Part shown: positions 61,528-64,000 of the stretch, one piece after another
How the letters are laid out: each line of letters begins with the position of its first letter
Position numbering within the stretch: the first letter of the stretch is position 1
Source of the DNA: Azospirillum brasilense
GTDB lineage: Bacteria; Pseudomonadota; Alphaproteobacteria; Azospirillales; Azospirillaceae
DNA length: 64,000 bases
Assembly (NCBI RefSeq): GCF_022023855.1
Contig: NZ_CP059451.1
Coordinates: 62,001 to 126,000 of the forward strand
Direction of reading: 5' to 3'
Made by a program: the position numbers and the translations under genes
Notes under the pieces: generated by a model
Database searches by the model: none
The model's input: the letters and a program-made list of their open reading frames with translations, nothing else
What the model was told of the DNA's origin: nothing

Positions 61528-63726
61528 ATGGACGCAAGGACCGACGAGAGTGCTGGCCAGTGCCCGTTCAGCGGCGGAGCCCGCGGCCGTAGGAACCGCG
61601 ACTGGTGGCCGAACGCCCTCGACATCGAGATGCTGCATCGGAACTCGCCGCTGTCCGACCCGATGGGCAGGGACTTCGACTATGCCAAGGAATTCCAGTC
61701 CCTCGATCTCGACGCCGTGATCAAGGACCTGCACGCCCTGATGACGGACTCGCAGGAGTGGTGGCCGGCGGACTTCGGCCACTATGGCGGGCTGATGATC
61801 CGTCTGGCGTGGCACAGCGCGGGCACGTACCGCACCACCGACGGCCGTGGCGGCGCCGGCGCCGGCCAGCAGCGCTTCGCGCCGCTCAACTCGTGGCCGG
61901 ACAACGCGAACCTCGACAAGGCGCGCCGCCTGCTGTGGCCGATCAAGCAGAAGTACGGGCGGAAGATCTCCTGGGCCGACCTGATGGTCCTGGCCGGCAA
62001 CGTCGCCCTGGAGTCGATGGGCTTCAAGACCTTCGGCTTCGCCGGCGGACGCGTTGACGTGTGGGAGCCCGAGGAACTCTTCTGGGGTCCCGAGGGAACG
62101 TGGCTCGGCGACGAGCGCTACAGCGGCGAGCGCCAGCTCCAGGAGCCCCTCGGCGCGGTGCAGATGGGCCTTATCTACGTCAACCCGGAGGGGCCGAACG
62201 GCAAGCCTGACCCGGTCGCGGCGGCCAAGGACATCCGCGAAACGTTCTACCGCATGGCGATGAACGACGAGGAGACCGTGGCGCTGATCGCCGGCGGCCA
62301 CACCTTCGGCAAGACGCACGGTGCGGGCGATCCGTCCTTCATGGGCCCGGCGCCCGAGGCCGGCGCGCTCGAGGACCAGGGACTCGGCTGGAAGAACAAG
62401 TACGGCAGGGGCTTCGGGCCCGACGCCATCACCGGCGGCCCGGAGGTCATCTGGTCGCAGACGCCGACCAGATGGAGCAACCACTTCTTCGACAACCTCT
62501 TCAAATACGAATGGGAGCTGACCAAGAGCCCGGCCGGTGCATGGCAGTGGCAGGCGAAGGACGCCGAGCCGTCGGTCCCGGATCCCTTCGACCCGTCGAA
62601 GACGCGCCTGCCGACCATGCTGACGACCGACCTGTCGCTGCGCTTCGACCCGATCTACGAGAAGATCTCGCGGCGGTTCCACGAGCATCCCGACCAGTTC
62701 GCGGACGCCTTCGCCCGCGCCTGGTTCAAGCTCACCCATCGCGACATGGGCCCGGTCGCGCGCTATCTCGGCCCGCTCGTGCCGAAGGAGACGCTGATCT
62801 GGCAGGACCCGGTTCCGCCGGTCGATCACCCGCTGGTCGATGACGGCGACGTCGCCGCGCTGAAGGCGAAGATCCTCGCGTCCGGCATTCCGGTCCAGCA
62901 GCTCGTCTCGACGGCCTGGGCCTCGGCCTCGACCTTCCGCGGCTCCGACAAGCGCGGCGGCGCCAACGGTGCGCGCATCCGCCTCGCCCCGCAGAAGGAC
63001 TGGGAGGTGAACGAGCCCGCGCAGCTCCGGACGGTTCTGGAGAAGCTCGAGGCGATCCAGAAGGACTTCAACGCGTCCGCCGCCGGCGGCAAGAAGGTCT
63101 CGCTCGCCGACCTGATCGTGCTCGCCGGCGGCGCCGCGATCGAGAAGGCCGCGAAGGACGCCGGGCTGGACGTGCAGGTGCCGTTCTCGCCCGGCCGCAC
63201 GGATGCGTCGCAGGGGCAGACCGACGTCGACTCCTTCGCCCCGCTCGAACCGCGAGCCGACGGCTTCCGCAACTACATCAACAGCAAGAAACAGCAGTTC
63301 ATGCAGCCCGAGGAGGCCCTGGTGGACCGGGCGGCGCTGCTGCGGCTGACCGGGCCGGAGATGACCGTCCTCATCGGGGGCCTGCGCGTCCTCGGCGCCA
63401 ACACCGGCGGTTCCAGGTACGGTGTCTTCACCAGCCGGCCCGGGACGCTGACGAACGACTTCTTCGTCAACCTGCTCGGCATGGACACGGAGTGGCAGCC
63501 CCCGAACGCCGAGGGCGTCTATGAGGGCCGGGACCGCAGGACCGGAGCCCCCAGTTGGACGGCCACCCGCGTCGACCTGATCTTCGGCTCGCACTCCCAG
63601 CTCCGCGCGTTCGCGGAGGTCTATGCCTGCGTCGACTCCCGGGAGAAGTTCGCGAAGGACTTCGTCGCGGCCTGGACGAAGGTGATGAACGCCGACCGCT
63701 TCGACCTCGCGCGGCCGCGGCAGTAG
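61528..63726 (+). CDS. katG: Catalase-peroxidase
   Basis: A 732-residue bifunctional haem enzyme that removes hydrogen peroxide. The distal triad is Arg92-Trp95-His96 (RLAWHSAGTYR), the proximal haem ligand His258 (GGHTFGKTHGAG), and the Met-Tyr-Trp adduct needed for catalase activity can form from Met243, Tyr217 (GLIYVNPEG) and Trp95. Both N- and C-terminal domains are full length. AGGAGGAG precedes the ATG by about six bases. It is intact although it adjoins transposon remnants. Confidence 0.97.
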   Translation: MDARTDESAGQCPFSGGARGRRNRDWWPNALDIEMLHRNSPLSDPMGRDFDYAKEFQSLDLDAVIKDLHALMTDSQEWWPADFGHYGGLMIRLAWHSAGTYRTTDGRGGAGAGQQRFAPLNSWPDNANLDKARRLLWPIKQKYGRKISWADLMVLAGNVALESMGFKTFGFAGGRVDVWEPEELFWGPEGTWLGDERYSGERQLQEPLGAVQMGLIYVNPEGPNGKPDPVAAAKDIRETFYRMAMNDEETVALIAGGHTFGKTHGAGDPSFMGPAPEAGALEDQGLGWKNKYGRGFGPDAITGGPEVIWSQTPTRWSNHFFDNLFKYEWELTKSPAGAWQWQAKDAEPSVPDPFDPSKTRLPTMLTTDLSLRFDPIYEKISRRFHEHPDQFADAFARAWFKLTHRDMGPVARYLGPLVPKETLIWQDPVPPVDHPLVDDGDVAALKAKILASGIPVQQLVSTAWASASTFRGSDKRGGANGARIRLAPQKDWEVNEPAQLRTVLEKLEAIQKDFNASAAGGKKVSLADLIVLAGGAAIEKAAKDAGLDVQVPFSPGRTDASQGQTDVDSFAPLEPRADGFRNYINSKKQQFMQPEEALVDRAALLRLTGPEMTVLIGGLRVLGANTGGSRYGVFTSRPGTLTNDFFVNLLGMDTEWQPPNAEGVYEGRDRRTGAPSWTATRVDLIFGSHSQLRAFAEVYACVDSREKFAKDFVAAWTKVMNADRFDLARPRQ

Positions 63727-63764
63727 ATGCGTCCGGGGGAAGCGGGGGAAGCGCCGCAGGGCGC

Positions 63765-63794
63765 GGGCGGGCCTCGTCGCCGCGGGGCCCGCCC
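63765..63794 (+). terminator. Hairpin downstream of katG
   Basis: Perfect 9-bp stem GGGCGGGCC/GGCCCGCCC with a 12-base loop, 39 bases after the stop, followed by TTCGGGG and no U-tract. Probably the katG terminator. The remaining 63795-64000 shows no gene. Confidence 0.5.
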
Positions 63795-64000
63795 TTCGGG
63801 GTGTAAATCTGCGCGGAGGGGCGAATGGGCGAAGGATAAAGGGAATGCAGCAGGTGCTGGTGGCATCGTGGCTCGAAGGGCGCTCGGCCCTATGGCGTGC
63901 CCCCCCCGCAAGGGTGGATCCTTGCCGCACGGCGTCGGCGGCCCCGGCGCTCCGCTCGATCCCGGTGCGCCCCTTGCCCACTGCAAGGTCGGTATCGGAC

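Noticed and set aside
61459..63981. 840-codon minus-strand frame opposite katG
   Set aside because: Antisense shadow of a well-conserved katG.
63795..64000. Possible gene or RNA at the right edge
   Set aside because: Only short shadow frames; no motif, ribosome binding site or RNA fold recognised.

Overview
The window reads as a high-GC alphaproteobacterial replicon, most likely Azospirillum or a close relative. Supporting signs are the strong G/C third-position bias, dense operons with ATGA/GTGA overlaps, an ISAzo13-type transposase remnant, a very long hybrid Ser/Thr kinase-histidine kinase, and two NitT/TauT-type uptake operons. This is inferred from gene content; no rRNA or marker gene is present. 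No tRNA, rRNA or CRISPR array was seen.

Layout. (1) 1-3.9 kb: end of a NitT/TauT-type ABC uptake operon closed by an isocitrate lyase/PEP mutase-family lyase. (2) 3.9-9.7 kb, minus: a 1919-residue kinase/ATPase/histidine kinase. (3) 9.9-19.0 kb: two paralogous FAD oxidoreductases arranged convergently, one with an acetoacetate decarboxylase-like partner, the other with a FadL porin and downstream of eutBC (B12-dependent ethanolamine ammonia-lyase). (4) 19.2-36.9 kb, plus: a siphophage-type tail and lysis cassette (tail tube, frameshifted chaperones, tape measure, tip proteins, two fibre genes, holin-like protein, endolysin). It has its own promoter candidate and terminators, but no head, packaging, integration or repressor gene in the window. 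It is the best candidate for an undescribed system: a flexible (F-type) tailocin. (5) 37.2-41.2 kb: a TPR-glycosyltransferase protein that is an exact tandem duplication in architecture. (6) 41.3-50.2 kb, minus: LysR regulator, amidase, CaiB-type CoA transferase, enoyl-CoA hydratase, ABC importer, PuuE/cyclic-imidase-like hydrolase and an unusual SDR, probably one catabolic operon. (7) 50.3-61.3 kb: a decay zone with gene fragments, frameshifts, in-frame deletions and a chimeric ORF among intact regulators (MerR, MocR, HxlR), a symporter and an SDR, ending in ISAzo13 and Tn3 transposase remnants. (8) 61.5-63.7 kb: katG.

How genes work together. Regions 1 and 6 look like 'import then degrade' modules for small organic acids or amides. 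Region 3 joins ethanolamine use to an unassigned lipid-like redox pathway. Region 4 is one expression unit whose gene order follows siphophage tail assembly and ends in lysis functions. Region 7 preserves the outline of a lost four-carbon sugar-acid pathway (GntR regulator, DUF1537 kinase, PdxA2, iron alcohol dehydrogenase, SDR). The number of frameshifts there means assembly error should be excluded before calling it biological decay.
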